Assembly (NCBI RefSeq): GCF_000472965.1
Contig: NZ_KI421483.1
Location: 78,211 to 142,210 of the forward strand
DNA from: Bradyrhizobium murdochi
GTDB lineage: Bacteria; Pseudomonadota; Alphaproteobacteria; Rhizobiales; Xanthobacteraceae
DNA: 64,000 nucleotides
Direction: 5' to 3'
Notes under the pieces: model-generated
The model's input: the letters and a program-made list of their open reading frames with translations, nothing else
Databases searched by the model: none
What the model was told of the DNA's origin: nothing
Part shown: one piece after another, positions 1 to 8,035 of the stretch
Position numbering within the stretch: position 1 is the stretch's first letter
Layout: each line of letters begins with the position of its first letter
Translations under genes and position numbers: made by a program

Positions 1-2691
1 GCCGAACTGGGTGTCGTAGTCGATCAGAGCCGTCTGGGTGCCGGTTGCGACCACATTGGTAATCGTGACGGCATGCGTATCGGTCCAGTCGACATCGGTG
101 AATGTGATCGCGCCGTTGGCGTGATCCGGCGTCGCCGAGCCAGAGGTGTCGGCGATCTCCGAAATTGCTGCGGATTGCGGACTGCTGGCGATGACGGCCG
201 TATCGTTAGTGCCGGTCACGGTGACGATGAGCGGCTTGTTGATGATCCCGCCGTGACCGTCATTGACGGTCGCGGTGTAGGTCAGCGTCAGGACTTCGCC
301 ATCTGCGAGAAAATCGAACGCGCTATCGGGGACGCTGTAGGTCCAGCTCGCCGAACCGTTGTTTGTATTGCCGGCCGCCTGCGCCACCGTCAGCGCGGCA
401 TCGACCGCGTCGAGTTGTCCGGCCGTGAGCGTGAGACTGGCGTCGGCCGCGCCCTGATAGGTGTAGGAAGCAAAGGCGGCGCTCGCCACCGGCCGGTCGG
501 TCAGGTCGACGTCGGTGAAGCTGATGGTGCCCGATACCGTATGAAGCGCCGGGGATCCAGTCGGATTCGGCTGGCTGGGATTCACCAGCTCGGGGAACGC
601 AGCGTTCGTCACCTCGATGGTCGGAATGTCGTTGGTGCCGGAGACGGCGACATCCGCGCCGTCGATCGAGACCGTGATCGACGTTGTAATGACGCCGCCA
701 TGGCCGTCATCGACCTGGGCGACGTAGTTGAGCACCAGCGTCTCGCCCTTGGCGATAAAATCGAACTTGTTATCCTCGACGCTGTAGGTCCAGGTTGCCG
801 TGCCGTTGTTGCTGTTTCCGGGAGCCTGCACCACGCCGAGCGGCACCTCGACGGCCAGGATCGCCGCCAACTGTTCCGGCGTCAGCGTCGCGGTGACGTC
901 GTTGCCTTGCGCATCATAGTAGCGGAACGGATCGGTCGTGGAGATCGCCACGCTGACGACGGGACGATCGGTCAGGTCGACATCGCCGAAGGTAACGGTG
1001 CCGGACACGGTATCGATCACCGTATTGCCGGTGCCGATCCGCTCCGTGATCTCGCCGCCGGTCGCAGAAATCGTCGGCTTATCGTTGGTGCCGGTGATGA
1101 CGATCGTAAACGGCACAAACGTCGTCTCATTGTTCGGCGCAAAATTGTTGTCGACCCGCGCCATGTAGGTCAGCTCTAGCGTCTCGCCAGCGGCGAGGAA
1201 GTCGAACGCGCCGTCGGCGATGGTGTAGGTCCAGGTCGCCGTACCGATGTTCTTGCCGTTGGGATCCTGCACCACGGACAGCGGCACTTCGACCGCTGTG
1301 ATCGCAGCCAGTTGCTGCGCCGTCAGCGTGGCGGTGACGTCGGCGCCTTGTGCGTTCTGATAGATGAAAGAAGAAAACTGCGTACTGACGCTCGGCGTGT
1401 CGCCGACATTGACATCGATATAGTTGACGACGCCCGAGATGCTGTCGAGCGCGGAGCTCGCGGTCACATCGATCCGTTCGGTAACCGCGCCGCCGTGCGC
1501 CGCAGCCAGCGGCGGCCCCGGAATATGCACGAGCCTGGGGGCCGGTCCCGGATCCACGGGGGGAGTAGTCCCGCTCGGGATGTTGAGTAGCTGAAGCGTC
1601 ACGGGAATGAACTCCCCGCCGGCCAGCTTGACGAACAAGGTTTCCGGAACGATCGAATCGGTAAAATTGGTGGTGAGCTTGGTGTTCGGATTGTTCAGGT
1701 CGGTGAACTTCAGCGAGAACACGTCGCTGATGATCTTCTGCGCGTCGGGCGATAGCTGCACCGACGATTGAAAGCTGACCGTACCCTGGCCGCTGACGAT
1801 CGTCTGCGTGCCCGCCCGGTTGACGGTCGCGATCGGCGTCAGCGTAGTCTTGTCGAACAGGATGTAGGAGCCGGTGGTGCCGTCGGGCTCGACCAGCACC
1901 TGGAATTTCGCCGGCGGCGCGATACCCGAGCCGGGCACTTCGAAGTCGATCTCGACCAGCACCGCGGTGCCGCGGATGCCCATGGTCGCGACCGGGGTGT
2001 CAACCTTCATGTCGCCTTTCTTGGCGGTGGCGCCGGCGACGAACGAGATCGTGCCCTGCACCAGGCTAAGCAGCGACTTGTTGTCCGACCCGTTGGGGTC
2101 GTAGACCATTTCGTTCAGCACCATCCTGGCATTCGATGCGAGACCGAACACGCTGCCGTCGATGAAGGTGATGCCAAGCGTCGAATCGGAGCCGGACTGG
2201 ACCACGTCGCCCTTATGGACAGTTTCGCCCTGGTTCAGGATGATCGAGACGCCGTTGCGGATCGCGGTCGCATTCCCCGTCAGCTTGGTGACATGCCCGA
2301 TCACAGGCGGCGCGACGCTGGCGCTGCCGTCGGCTTGTGCGAACTGGGTGTGCCCGCTCAGCGCGTTGACGATGTCGCCGGTGAGATGGGCACCATCCGG
2401 CGAGGCCAGTGCAGCGCGCTTCTCGCCCTTGAAGTAATCGCGCAGCACGAGCTCGCGGTCGGCGCTGCTGAGGATCAGATCGACGCCGGACCGCTTGAAG
2501 TCGCCGCTGAAGAGCAGGTGAGCATCAGAAATAATTATGGCGTCGGACGGCGCATGCGTCGAAACTTTGTCGACATGGAGCTTACCGTGGGAAGGAAAAT
2601 GGCCGTGCGGTGACAGCAGGGGCCCAGAGCCAATATCCGCGCCGGAAAAAGGGGCGAGGGCGCCCGATCCGAATTTGCCGGCGTAGTTCAA
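1..2691 (-). CDS. FecR domain / VCBS-repeat giant secreted protein, N-terminal part
   Basis: The frame is open on the minus strand from a TTG at 2691 to the window edge (897 codons), so the C-terminus is missing. There is no ordinary signal peptide, which fits type I secretion. Residues about 130-245 resemble a FecR domain (G-x-VTKLTGNATAIRNG, later DGSVFGLASNARM and MGIRGTAVLVEID), also similar to the retention modules of LapA-type adhesins. After a proline-rich linker (around 1540) come repeats of about 145 residues, each ending in GTNDxP-like motifs near 1085, 635 and 205; these are VCBS/cadherin-like units. It probably forms a cell-surface or matrix adhesin. The TTG start is a choice: an in-frame TAG lies four codons upstream, only ATT is an alternative, and no ATG fits. 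Confidence 0.75.
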   Translation of the reverse strand, partial: MNYAGKFGSGALAPFSGADIGSGPLLSPHGHFPSHGKLHVDKVSTHAPSDAIIISDAHLLFSGDFKRSGVDLILSSADRELVLRDYFKGEKRAALASPDGAHLTGDIVNALSGHTQFAQADGSASVAPPVIGHVTKLTGNATAIRNGVSIILNQGETVHKGDVVQSGSDSTLGITFIDGSVFGLASNARMVLNEMVYDPNGSDNKSLLSLVQGTISFVAGATAKKGDMKVDTPVATMGIRGTAVLVEIDFEVPGSGIAPPAKFQVLVEPDGTTGSYILFDKTTLTPIATVNRAGTQTIVSGQGTVSFQSSVQLSPDAQKIISDVFSLKFTDLNNPNTKLTTNFTDSIVPETLFVKLAGGEFIPVTLQLLNIPSGTTPPVDPGPAPRLVHIPGPPLAAAHGGAVTERIDVTASSALDSISGVVNYIDVNVGDTPSVSTQFSSFIYQNAQGADVTATLTAQQLAAITAVEVPLSVVQDPNGKNIGTATWTYTIADGAFDFLAAGETLELTYMARVDNNFAPNNETTFVPFTIVITGTNDKPTISATGGEITERIGTGNTVIDTVSGTVTFGDVDLTDRPVVSVAISTTDPFRYYDAQGNDVTATLTPEQLAAILAVEVPLGVVQAPGNSNNGTATWTYSVEDNKFDFIAKGETLVLNYVAQVDDGHGGVITTSITVSIDGADVAVSGTNDIPTIEVTNAAFPELVNPSQPNPTGSPALHTVSGTISFTDVDLTDRPVASAAFASYTYQGAADASLTLTAGQLDAVDAALTVAQAAGNTNNGSASWTYSVPDSAFDFLADGEVLTLTYTATVNDGHGGIINKPLIVTVTGTNDTAVIASSPQSAAISEIADTSGSATPDHANGAITFTDVDWTDTHAVTITNVVATGTQTALIDYDTQFG
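350..1540 (-). repeat. VCBS/cadherin-like tandem repeats within the giant protein
   Basis: Three full repeat units and part of a fourth are visible in translation. Each has a block like VSGxxxFxDVDLTDRPVVS, then LTxEQLxA, then NGxATWTYSV/I, then FDFLAxGExLxLxYxAxVDD, then a closing GTNDxP. The repeats are spaced about 425-450 bp apart and differ clearly in DNA sequence, so they are old rather than recently amplified. Confidence 0.7.
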
Positions 2692-3373
2692 TGGAACACC
2701 AATCTAAATGGTTAAGAAGTATGAAATTTCCCTGCGGGGTTTTCATACCACGCAGGTAGGGAACACAAAAGCAGGCACGCCGCGAACCCCCTCAATATGG
2801 GGTAAGTCTGCAACAGGACCGAAAAGGTCCGGAAAAACTGTCGGGCGAGAGTGTGGCGAGGAGAAGGCAGGGTTTACCGTGGACCGATTGAAGATTAGGC
2901 ACGGCCGCCTCAAGTCATAAAGATAAACAGTCACAATACGTTATCGTTTCTGCAGCGCAGAAGTGCCGCTTCCTGAAGGAAGCGACAGCCGCCCGAAGGG
3001 CTGACCGTGTCGCCGATCCACAAGAAGCCGCCATCGCTTCAAGGCATCCGAAATAGGTTGCAGCCGCCACCGAGCGATTCTGCCGGCAAGGTTAATTCGG
3101 GTGATCTGTGACCCTTCCGCAACCGTAAACTTTTGCGCCGTGTCTGCGTCTGTCAGGGATAACCGAGCGGGCCTGATGAGGGCCGATCTGAGTGGATCGA
3201 TAAAATCCTCTGCAAACCGGCAAGGCTGCGTTCACGCTTCTTCGCAAACTTCCGATAGGCCTCCCCTCCTTTTAAACGGATCAAAAGCGCCGTTGCCCAT
3301 GCTGCCCGTTCTGAAATGATCTGGGCACGAGCAGGCAGAGCAAGCCCGCCGATGCCCGGACGAGGGGTGTCAG
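2692..3373. other. Divergent intergenic region, 680 bp
   Basis: This gap separates the giant surface protein (minus) from the LapG-like protease (plus) and must hold both promoters. The one clear structure is the inverted repeat at 2719-2748. Short open frames here have no recognisable product, and I see no RNA gene or mobile-element end. Confidence 0.5.
2719..2748. promoter_or_regulatory. Inverted repeat in the leader of the FecR/VCBS gene
   Basis: Outer arms GTATGAAA and TTTCATAC match perfectly, and an inner CCC-TGC-GGG can extend the stem. It lies 28-57 bp upstream of the minus-strand start. It could be an operator or a hairpin in the 5' untranslated region. The function is inferred only from position. 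Confidence 0.35.
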
Positions 3374-4195
3374 ATGGGGTTGTCAGTCTATGCACGCGCA
3401 TGGCGTGCAGGCATCGTCGCGTGCGGCCTGGCCTGGTTCGGGCCAGCCGACCTACGCGCGGAGACGGACCAGCCCTCCGCACCGGGCGATTCATCCACGC
3501 CGGTGGAGATGATCCAGCGGTCGGCCGAGCCGTTCGGACTTGCCGCATCTTCCCTCGCCGGCGGCGGGCTGCGCGACAAATGGCTTGGCGTGCAGCGCCG
3601 GCTCGACGACGAAATGGTGCAGCTTGCGCTCTGCGAAGGCGACCGTGACGGCTGCGTGTCTCCGGCCGCACTGAAATTCCTCGACATTGTCGACGCCGCG
3701 CGCTTGCGCGAAGGCCGCGCGCGGCTCGGCGAAATCAACCGCGCCGTCAATCTCGCCATCCGGCCGATGAGCGATCTCGCCCAGCACGGCCAGATCGACG
3801 TCTGGACGCCGCCGCTCGCAACGCTCGCGCGCGGCGGCGGCGACTGCGAGGATTATGCGATTGCGAAATTCATAGCCTTGCGCCGCGCCGGCCTCGCGCC
3901 CGACGATCTCAGGATCGTGGTGCTGCACGATACCATCCGCGGCGAGGACCATGCCGTGGCTGCCGCGCGGCTGGAGGGGCGCTGGCTGACGCTCGATAAC
4001 CGCCGCATGGCTATGGTCGAGGACGTCGACGTCAGAAACTTTCGGCCGACATTCGTCATCGGCCAGCACGGCGTGATGCGATATGCCGATACTCCGCTGC
4101 TCGCCGATGCTTCGGGCAGTACGCTTGCGGCTCCGCTCGTCGTGAGTTCTCTGGCCGCTCCGCCGAGCGGTCATTCGAACGTGCCGACCGAATGA
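3374..4195 (+). CDS. Transglutaminase-like cysteine peptidase (BTLCP, LapG-like)
   Basis: This 273-residue protein has an N-terminal export signal ending near residue 30 (LRA). The catalytic triad of the family is visible: Cys158 in GGGDCEDYA, His193 in GEDHAV and Asp208 in TLDNR. BTLCP proteins include LapG, a periplasmic calcium-dependent protease that cuts the N-terminal retention module of giant adhesins and releases them from the cell. Here it is divergent from a giant FecR/VCBS protein, which makes that protein a plausible substrate. No c-di-GMP receptor gene (lapD) is in view. Family assignment is firm; the substrate is inferred. Confidence 0.85.
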   Translation: MGLSVYARAWRAGIVACGLAWFGPADLRAETDQPSAPGDSSTPVEMIQRSAEPFGLAASSLAGGGLRDKWLGVQRRLDDEMVQLALCEGDRDGCVSPAALKFLDIVDAARLREGRARLGEINRAVNLAIRPMSDLAQHGQIDVWTPPLATLARGGGDCEDYAIAKFIALRRAGLAPDDLRIVVLHDTIRGEDHAVAAARLEGRWLTLDNRRMAMVEDVDVRNFRPTFVIGQHGVMRYADTPLLADASGSTLAAPLVVSSLAAPPSGHSNVPTE

Positions 4196-4444
4196 CGGCG
4201 CGCAATTGTTGCGCGGCGTCGGCAGGCAACAATCTGCTTTCCTTACCTGATCTTTCCTGCCTCACGGCCGATGGTGCGCTGCAGCCGGTATGCCCAGCTT
4301 GCACTCGTTCGGCGAAAGCGCTCGCGCAAAACATGCGAGACAAATTTTCTCTTTTTCGTTTCGCGCATCGCGTTGATTGACGCGATCCTTCTCACCGGCA
4401 TAGCATTCCACCAGATCCGCTAGAGATCACTGGGAGGGAATGAG

Positions 4445-6625
4445 ATGACACGTTTGCCGCGCGTTGATTCCGCTTGCCTTTTATTTCCTGAAATTGCCGT
4501 TACTTTCCGTCGGCCGGCGCGCCTTGCGCAGGCCGTGATCGCAATCGGGCTGGGCCTGACGCTGGGCTACAATACAGCCCTTGCGCAGACACCCGCCAAG
4601 GGATCGCCCGAGCACATCAAAGCGGTTACTTCGGCGGTCGACGGCGCATCGATCAAGGCCAACACCGCGACCTCGAACGACTGGCCGACCATCGGCCTCG
4701 ACTACGCCGAGACGCGCTTTTCCAAGCTCAACCAGATCAACGCCGATAATGTGAAGAAGCTCGGACTGGTGTGGAGCTATCCGCTGGAATCCTCCCGCGG
4801 CGTCGAGGCGACGCCGGTCGTTGTCGACGGCGTCATGTATCAGACCGCATCCTGGAGCGTGGTTCACGCCATCGATGCCCGCACCGGCAAGCGGCTCTGG
4901 ACGTACGATCCGAAGGTCGATCGCACAAAGGGCTATCGGGGTTGCTGCGACGTGGTCAATCGCGGCGTTGCGCTCTGGAAAGGCAAGGTGTTCGTCGGCG
5001 TCTATGACGGGCGGCTGATCGCGCTCGATGCCGTCACCGGCAAAGTGATCTGGGAAAAGGACACGCTGATCGACACGGAGCATTCCTACACCATCACCGG
5101 CGCGCCGCGCGTGTTCAACGGCAAGGTCGTGATCGGCAATGGCGGCGCGGAATACGGCGCCCGCGGCTACGTCACCGCTTACGACGCCGAAACCGGCAAC
5201 CAGGCCTGGCGCTGGTTCACGGTGCCGGGCGATCCGTCAAAACCGTTCGAAGATGAATCAATGGCGGCTGCCGCCAAGACCTGGGATCCCGCCGGCAAAT
5301 ACTGGATCAACGGCGGCGGCGGAACGGCGTGGGATACCATCACTTTCGATCCAGACCTCAACCTCCTCTATATCGGCACCGGCAATGGCTCACCGTGGAA
5401 TCGGGATGTGCGCAGCCCGTCCGGCGGCGACAACCTCTATCTGGCCTCGCTGGTCGCGCTGAACGCCGACACCGGAAAATACGTCTGGCACTATCAGGAG
5501 ACGCCCGGCGATCACTGGGACTACACCTCCACCCAGCCGATGATCCTCGCCGATCTCACCATCGACGGCACCCCGCGCAAGGTGATCCTGCACGCGCCGA
5601 AGAACGGCTTCTTCTTCGTCGTCGACCGCACTAACGGCAAGTTCATCTCGGCCAAGAACTTCGTCGATGTGAACTGGGCGACCGGCTACGACGCCAACGG
5701 CCGGCCGATCGAGGTGAAGGAGGCGCGCGGGAGGGAGCAGTATGACAGCATCCCGGGCCCGTACGGCGCCCATAACTGGCATCCGATGTCGTTCAATCCG
5801 CAGACCGGGCTTGTCTATCTGCCGGCGCAGAACATTCCGGTGAACCTCACGCCGGAAAAGGCGGTCAAGCACAACGCACAGGAGCCCGGCAAATTCGCTT
5901 CCGCCGCGGGCTGGAACGTCGGCTTCATGCTCAACGCGACGCCGCCGAAGAGCGCGCCGTTCGGCCGCCTGCTCGCCTGGGATCCAGTGAGGCAGAAGGA
6001 AGCCTGGCGCGCGGAATATGTGGCGCCGTGGAACGGCGGCACGCTCACCACCGCGGGCAACCTCGTTTTCCAGGGCACTGCGGACGGCCGCTTCATCGCC
6101 TACAACGCCACGACGGGCGAAAAGCTTTGGGAGACGCCGGTCGGTACCGGTGTGGTTGCGGCCGCCTCGACCTATCTGGTCGACGGCAAGCAGTACGTCT
6201 CGATCGCGGTCGGCTGGGGCGGCGTGTTCGGAATTGCCGCCCGCGCCACCGAGCTGCAGAGCCCGGGCACCGTCTACACGTTCGCGCTCGACGGCAAAGC
6301 GCCACCCCCGGCCTTCGTGAAGTACCAGACCGAAGGCCTGCTCGCCGGCGTCAAGTACGATCCGAAGGACGTTCCCGAAGGCACTGCGCTCTATGTCACC
6401 GCCTGCGCGCAATGCCATGGCGTGCCCGGCGTCGACAAGGGCGGCAATGTCAGGAACCTCGGCTACGTTTCCAAGGAGACCATCGAGAACCTGAAGAACT
6501 TCGTGTTCAAGGGCCCGTTCCACGATCAGGGCATGCCCGACTTCACCGGCAAGCTGACCGAAGCAGACGTGGTGAAGATACAGGCCTTCATCCAAGGCAC
6601 CGCGGACGCGATAAGGCCGAAGTGA
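4445..6625 (+). CDS. PQQ-dependent alcohol dehydrogenase with C-terminal cytochrome c domain
   Basis: This 726-residue quinohemoprotein oxidises alcohols in the periplasm and passes electrons through its own haem. A signal sequence follows an N-terminal extension (hydrophobic stretch, then NTALAQT). The eight-bladed propeller carries WxxG-type motifs (GKRLWTYD, GKVIWEKD, GNQAWRW). The vicinal cysteine pair Cys167-Cys168 (RGCCDVV) is that of methanol/ethanol dehydrogenases. The haem motif CAQCHG starts at residue 654, with a likely axial Met in DQGMPDF. The catalytic region reads GDHWDYTSTQ: Thr stands where XoxF enzymes have the extra lanthanide-binding Asp, which points to a calcium enzyme. 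A good RBS (GGGAGG) precedes the ATG. The substrate is not known. Confidence 0.88.
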   Translation: MTRLPRVDSACLLFPEIAVTFRRPARLAQAVIAIGLGLTLGYNTALAQTPAKGSPEHIKAVTSAVDGASIKANTATSNDWPTIGLDYAETRFSKLNQINADNVKKLGLVWSYPLESSRGVEATPVVVDGVMYQTASWSVVHAIDARTGKRLWTYDPKVDRTKGYRGCCDVVNRGVALWKGKVFVGVYDGRLIALDAVTGKVIWEKDTLIDTEHSYTITGAPRVFNGKVVIGNGGAEYGARGYVTAYDAETGNQAWRWFTVPGDPSKPFEDESMAAAAKTWDPAGKYWINGGGGTAWDTITFDPDLNLLYIGTGNGSPWNRDVRSPSGGDNLYLASLVALNADTGKYVWHYQETPGDHWDYTSTQPMILADLTIDGTPRKVILHAPKNGFFFVVDRTNGKFISAKNFVDVNWATGYDANGRPIEVKEARGREQYDSIPGPYGAHNWHPMSFNPQTGLVYLPAQNIPVNLTPEKAVKHNAQEPGKFASAAGWNVGFMLNATPPKSAPFGRLLAWDPVRQKEAWRAEYVAPWNGGTLTTAGNLVFQGTADGRFIAYNATTGEKLWETPVGTGVVAAASTYLVDGKQYVSIAVGWGGVFGIAARATELQSPGTVYTFALDGKAPPPAFVKYQTEGLLAGVKYDPKDVPEGTALYVTACAQCHGVPGVDKGGNVRNLGYVSKETIENLKNFVFKGPFHDQGMPDFTGKLTEADVVKIQAFIQGTADAIRPK

Positions 6626-6682
6626 CGAAGTCATCCCGGGATGGTGCGCAAGCACCAGACCTCAAATGCGCAAATAAAGAGA

Positions 6683-6710
6683 GCTGCGCGATCTTCTCGC
6701 GCAGCCCTTT
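6683..6710. terminator. Bidirectional Rho-independent terminator
   Basis: A perfect 9-bp stem, GCTGCGCGA (6683-6691) and TCGCGCAGC (6697-6705), has a 5-base loop and is followed by CCTTTCTC. It lies between the convergent PQQ dehydrogenase and the liv substrate-binding gene and can serve both. Confidence 0.75.
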
Positions 6711-6745
6711 CTCGTTGAGAGCCTGTCGTTAGAGCGAAGCGCCGC

Positions 6746-7945
6746 TCAGAACATCAGGCCTTCCTTGACCAGCACCCAGCGGCCGTTCTTGATCTGCTGG
6801 ACCTGGGTAATCGTGTTGGCCAGATGGTCGGTCTTGGAGAACTTGGTCGGCGGCGAGTTGAAGATGTCGCGGAACTGCTCGCCTGACTCCAGCGCGCTCA
6901 TCATCTTCTGGCCGGTCAGGTCCTTGCCAGCCTTCTCGGCGTAGAACGCAAACGTCATCATGGCGTTGTAGCCGATGATCGCCTGGGTGTTCGCGTCGGT
7001 GCCGAACATCTTCTTGTAGTTGACCAGCCAATCCTTGACCTTGCCCTTGGCGGTGTCTTCGTACGGGATTTCGAAGCCGGAAGCCGCGTAGAGGCCTTCC
7101 ACCGCGTCCTTGCCGAGCGCCGGCACTTCCAAAACGTTGGTCGGCGTGGCGCCGAGGAAGGTGACATCCCAACCGAGCTTCTTGGCTTCGCCCATCGCGC
7201 CGATGGTTTCGCGGATCACAGTTCCGAGCACGACCACATCGCAGCCGTCGGACTTCATCTTGGCGATCTGCGCGCTGAAGTCGGAAGCGCCGCGCTTGTA
7301 GCTGGTGACGGAAGCGGCCGTTAGCTTCATGGCTGCGACCTGCTGGTTGAAACCGTCAAGCACGTTCTTTCCGTACTCGTCGTCCTGATACATGATGCAG
7401 GGCTTCTTGAAGTTCTTCGCTTCGATCATGTACTTGACGGCGGCGCGGGTGCTCTCGACGTAAGGCAACAGGTTGTTGAACTTCAGCCTCTCCTGCGGCT
7501 TAGCCGGATCGAACTTGAAGGTGAATTCGGCCGCCGTCAGCGGGAAGAGCTGCATGACGCCGGCGTCGAACAGGATATCCTGCGACGCCAGCACCGTCGG
7601 CGATCCCATCGGGCCGACCATGGCGAAGACCTTGTCGCGCTCGACCATCTTCTGCGAGGCCAGCACGGCGCGCTTCGGATCGTAGCCGCTATCTTCGATG
7701 ATCAGCTTGATCTTGCGACCGTGGATGCCGCCGGCGTTATTGATCTCTTCGGCTGCCATCTTCATACCGTTGGATACCGGCACGCCCCAGACCTTGATCG
7801 GACCGGACAGGTCCTGATGGGTACCGATGACGATCTCATTGGCCGAGATGCCTTGATCGGTAACCTTGGTTTGGGCTGCGGCCGGCAATTGGGTCAGCGC
7901 AAGGGCGCTCACCGCAAGGCCCAGCACCTTGAACGATTTCGACAT
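6746..7945 (-). CDS. Branched-chain amino acid-type ABC substrate-binding protein
   Basis: This 399-residue periplasmic binding protein of the LivK/Leu-Ile-Val family has a typical signal peptide (MSKSFKVLGLAVSALAL, cleavage after AAAQ). The family core is seen in EIVIGTHQDLSGP, NNAGGIHGRKIKLI and AMVGPMGSPT. GAGGAG lies 7 bases before the ATG. It is the last gene of an operon with livHMGF and an acyl-CoA synthetase. The context suggests the ligand may be an organic or aromatic acid rather than an amino acid, but the sequence does not show this. Confidence 0.88.
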   Translation of the reverse strand: MSKSFKVLGLAVSALALTQLPAAAQTKVTDQGISANEIVIGTHQDLSGPIKVWGVPVSNGMKMAAEEINNAGGIHGRKIKLIIEDSGYDPKRAVLASQKMVERDKVFAMVGPMGSPTVLASQDILFDAGVMQLFPLTAAEFTFKFDPAKPQERLKFNNLLPYVESTRAAVKYMIEAKNFKKPCIMYQDDEYGKNVLDGFNQQVAAMKLTAASVTSYKRGASDFSAQIAKMKSDGCDVVVLGTVIRETIGAMGEAKKLGWDVTFLGATPTNVLEVPALGKDAVEGLYAASGFEIPYEDTAKGKVKDWLVNYKKMFGTDANTQAIIGYNAMMTFAFYAEKAGKDLTGQKMMSALESGEQFRDIFNSPPTKFSKTDHLANTITQVQQIKNGRWVLVKEGLMF

Positions 7946-8035
7946 TGCAGTCTCCTCTTCCTTGGCCCGTGTTGCGCGAAGGGTGGGCCTTCTCAGTCCT
8001 TCGCCGTTTTCAAATACTTGGTTCCAAATCTCCGC

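Noticed and set aside
73..1179. Long open frame on the plus strand opposite the giant adhesin gene
   Set aside because: It is an antisense shadow in high-GC DNA, has an extreme Arg/Asp composition and no family features; the minus frame encodes clear FecR and VCBS domains.
5390..6655. Long minus-strand open frame opposite the PQQ dehydrogenase
   Set aside because: Antisense shadow; the plus frame has full enzyme motifs, and the minus translation is rich in Arg/His with no domain.
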